Under the pieces are notes generated by a model. The model searched no databases, had not been told where the DNA came from, and was given only the letters and a program-made list of their open reading frames with translations. A DNA stretch of 6,027 nt from positions 1-6,027 of the forward strand of contig JBBQNR010000132.1 in the NCBI GenBank assembly GCA_038330145.1, written 5' to 3'. A program made the position numbers and the translations under genes. How positions within the stretch are numbered: position 1 is the first letter of the stretch; every line of letters begins with the position of its first letter. Origin of the DNA: JBBQNR01 sp038330145. Its GTDB lineage: Bacteria; Actinomycetota; Thermoleophilia; Solirubrobacterales; JBBDJG01. Shown piece after piece: positions 5,294 through 6,027 of the stretch.

Positions 5294-6027
5294 CGGCGTA
5301 CCGCGGCGTGAGACGGAGCCGGAATGTCGAGTCGCGATCGACCGACAGTTCTGCATCCTTGGGAACGACGATGGTGGTGTCCGTTTCCTCGAGCAGCGCT
5401 GGCCCGGTGAGGACGAAGCCCGGTTCAATCAAGTCGGCGTCGTAGACCGGGACGGACTGATTGAAAAGCTCCACCCGCCTGTACTCTGCCGGAGCAATCG
5501 CATGGGCAGAAGTCGGTGTTTTCGGCGCGAGGGGCTCGGATGCGGTGCGTCCAGGCGCAGAGAATTCCCGTACCTTGGCGACCGTGACCGAGATGCTAAC
5601 CACCTCGGCCGCATCGCCCAGCTTCGTGCCGTAGAGCTGTTCATGCTGGCCTTCGAAGCGGGCGTAAAGCTGGTCCTTGTCGTCACCGACGGCAACCTCC
5701 ACCAGCACGTCGTGCGATTGGCCGGCATACCGCATCGCGATCCCACGCGCGGATCGAGTGCGCTCGGTCTCGGCGATGAAGAGCGCGGACCGCGCCGTGC
5801 GCTCAAGGTCGGCGAATTCGGCATCCAGTTCGGACGCGGCCACATCAGCGAAGGGGCGCAGATATGATTTTGCCTCGCTTGTTTGGACGTCTGCGCGCAC
5901 TAGGCCGAGGGCGGAAAACGTGCTGGACAGCCGAGGAAAGAGAACCTCCGAGCATCCAACAATCTCGGCGACGCCGTATGCGTGCTGGCCACCGGCACCT
6001 CCGTACGCAACCATGGCGAAATCCCGC
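5286..6027 (-). CDS. Hydantoinase A / 5-oxoprolinase family subunit (HyuA-like), C-terminal part, runs off the right edge
   Basis: The C-terminal 246 or so residues of a protein whose family is usually about 680-700 residues long. HyuA-type subunits, normally with a HyuB partner, open hydantoins or 5-oxoproline with ATP; relatives are the acetone and acetophenone carboxylases. The frame stays open to the edge. It reads RDFA before the Met codon at 6014, and that Met is internal, since 'RDFALVAFGGAG' is a conserved internal family motif. Counting from that Met, visible blocks are YGGAGGQHA (4-12), STFSALGLVRADV (31-43), MRYAGQSHDVLVEV (94-107), a Phe/His/Tyr-Gly pattern F-xxx-H-xxx-YG (120-129), and the closing GPALLEETDTTIVVPKD (204-220). 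All match the hydantoinase A C-terminal region. The ATP-binding N-terminal domains lie outside the window. The gene following directly is not hyuB, so any HyuB partner must be upstream of hyuA or elsewhere. The stop overlaps the amidohydrolase start by eight bases (5286-5293). Confidence 0.9.
   Translation of the reverse strand, partial: RDFAMVAYGGAGGQHAYGVAEIVGCSEVLFPRLSSTFSALGLVRADVQTSEAKSYLRPFADVAASELDAEFADLERTARSALFIAETERTRSARGIAMRYAGQSHDVLVEVAVGDDKDQLYARFEGQHEQLYGTKLGDAAEVVSISVTVAKVREFSAPGRTASEPLAPKTPTSAHAIAPAEYRRVELFNQSVPVYDADLIEPGFVLTGPALLEETDTTIVVPKDAELSVDRDSTFRLRLTPRYADA

Noticed and set aside
5294..5428. Upstream extension of the cyclic amidohydrolase frame to an ATG at 5428
   Set aside because: The extra 45 residues are basic, unconserved and lie wholly inside the HyuA-like gene. 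The ATG at 5293 gives the family's normal N-terminus.
5028..5867. Plus-strand open frame of 279 codons
   Set aside because: Antisense to the amidohydrolase and HyuA-like genes, which have clear family motifs in the other strand. Low-complexity composition and no domain seen.
1..6027. Mobile element, CRISPR array, tRNA/rRNA or frameshifted gene
   Set aside because: No transposase or integrase motifs, direct-repeat arrays or RNA gene patterns were seen on either strand, and every complete gene reads through at normal family length.

Overview
The window is a GC-rich, fully protein-coding piece of a bacterial chromosome or large replicon. All seven genes lie on the minus strand, so transcription runs from the right edge (6027) to the left edge (1). 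The base composition, tight packing and family content (Dpp/Opp transporter, hydantoinase/oxoprolinase, cyclic amidohydrolase) fit a metabolically versatile high-GC bacterium, for example a soil actinobacterium, proteobacterium or relative. Nothing here fixes the phylum. There are no RNA genes, mobile elements, CRISPR arrays or long repeats, and no gene-free stretch longer than 36 bases.

In transcription order, the first half is an enzyme block: (1) the C-terminal third of a HyuA-type hydantoinase/5-oxoprolinase subunit that enters from beyond the right edge; (2) a metal-dependent cyclic amidohydrolase of the hydantoinase/dihydropyrimidinase/dihydroorotase group with all metal ligands present; (3) an L-asparaginase-like amidohydrolase whose usual HGTDT motif reads QGTAT; (4) an isocitrate lyase/PEP mutase superfamily enzyme with the lyase-type KRCGH motif. 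The second half is a transport block: (5) a DppB-type permease, (6) a DppC-type permease, and (7) the first 31 codons of a DppD-type ATPase that runs off the left edge.

Genes 1 to 4 are joined by overlaps of 8, 4 and 4 bases, and genes 5 to 7 by overlaps of 4 and 4 bases. The only gap, 36 bases between genes 4 and 5, holds a good Shine-Dalgarno sequence and no visible terminator. This looks like one polycistronic operon made of two translationally coupled modules.

The combined logic is uptake of a small amide, peptide-like or cyclic compound, opening of a cyclic amide/imide/ureide ring, release of ammonia from the resulting linear amide, and carbon-carbon cleavage of a dicarboxylate-type product. 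The exact substrate is not readable from sequence. One concrete hypothesis is a cyclic-imide or related lactam route: ring opening to a half-amide (a des-amino asparagine analogue), then hydrolysis by the asparaginase-like enzyme. That enzyme lacks the Asp that in classical asparaginases helps hold the substrate alpha-amino group. This is inference. The solid parts are the family assignments and the operon layout.
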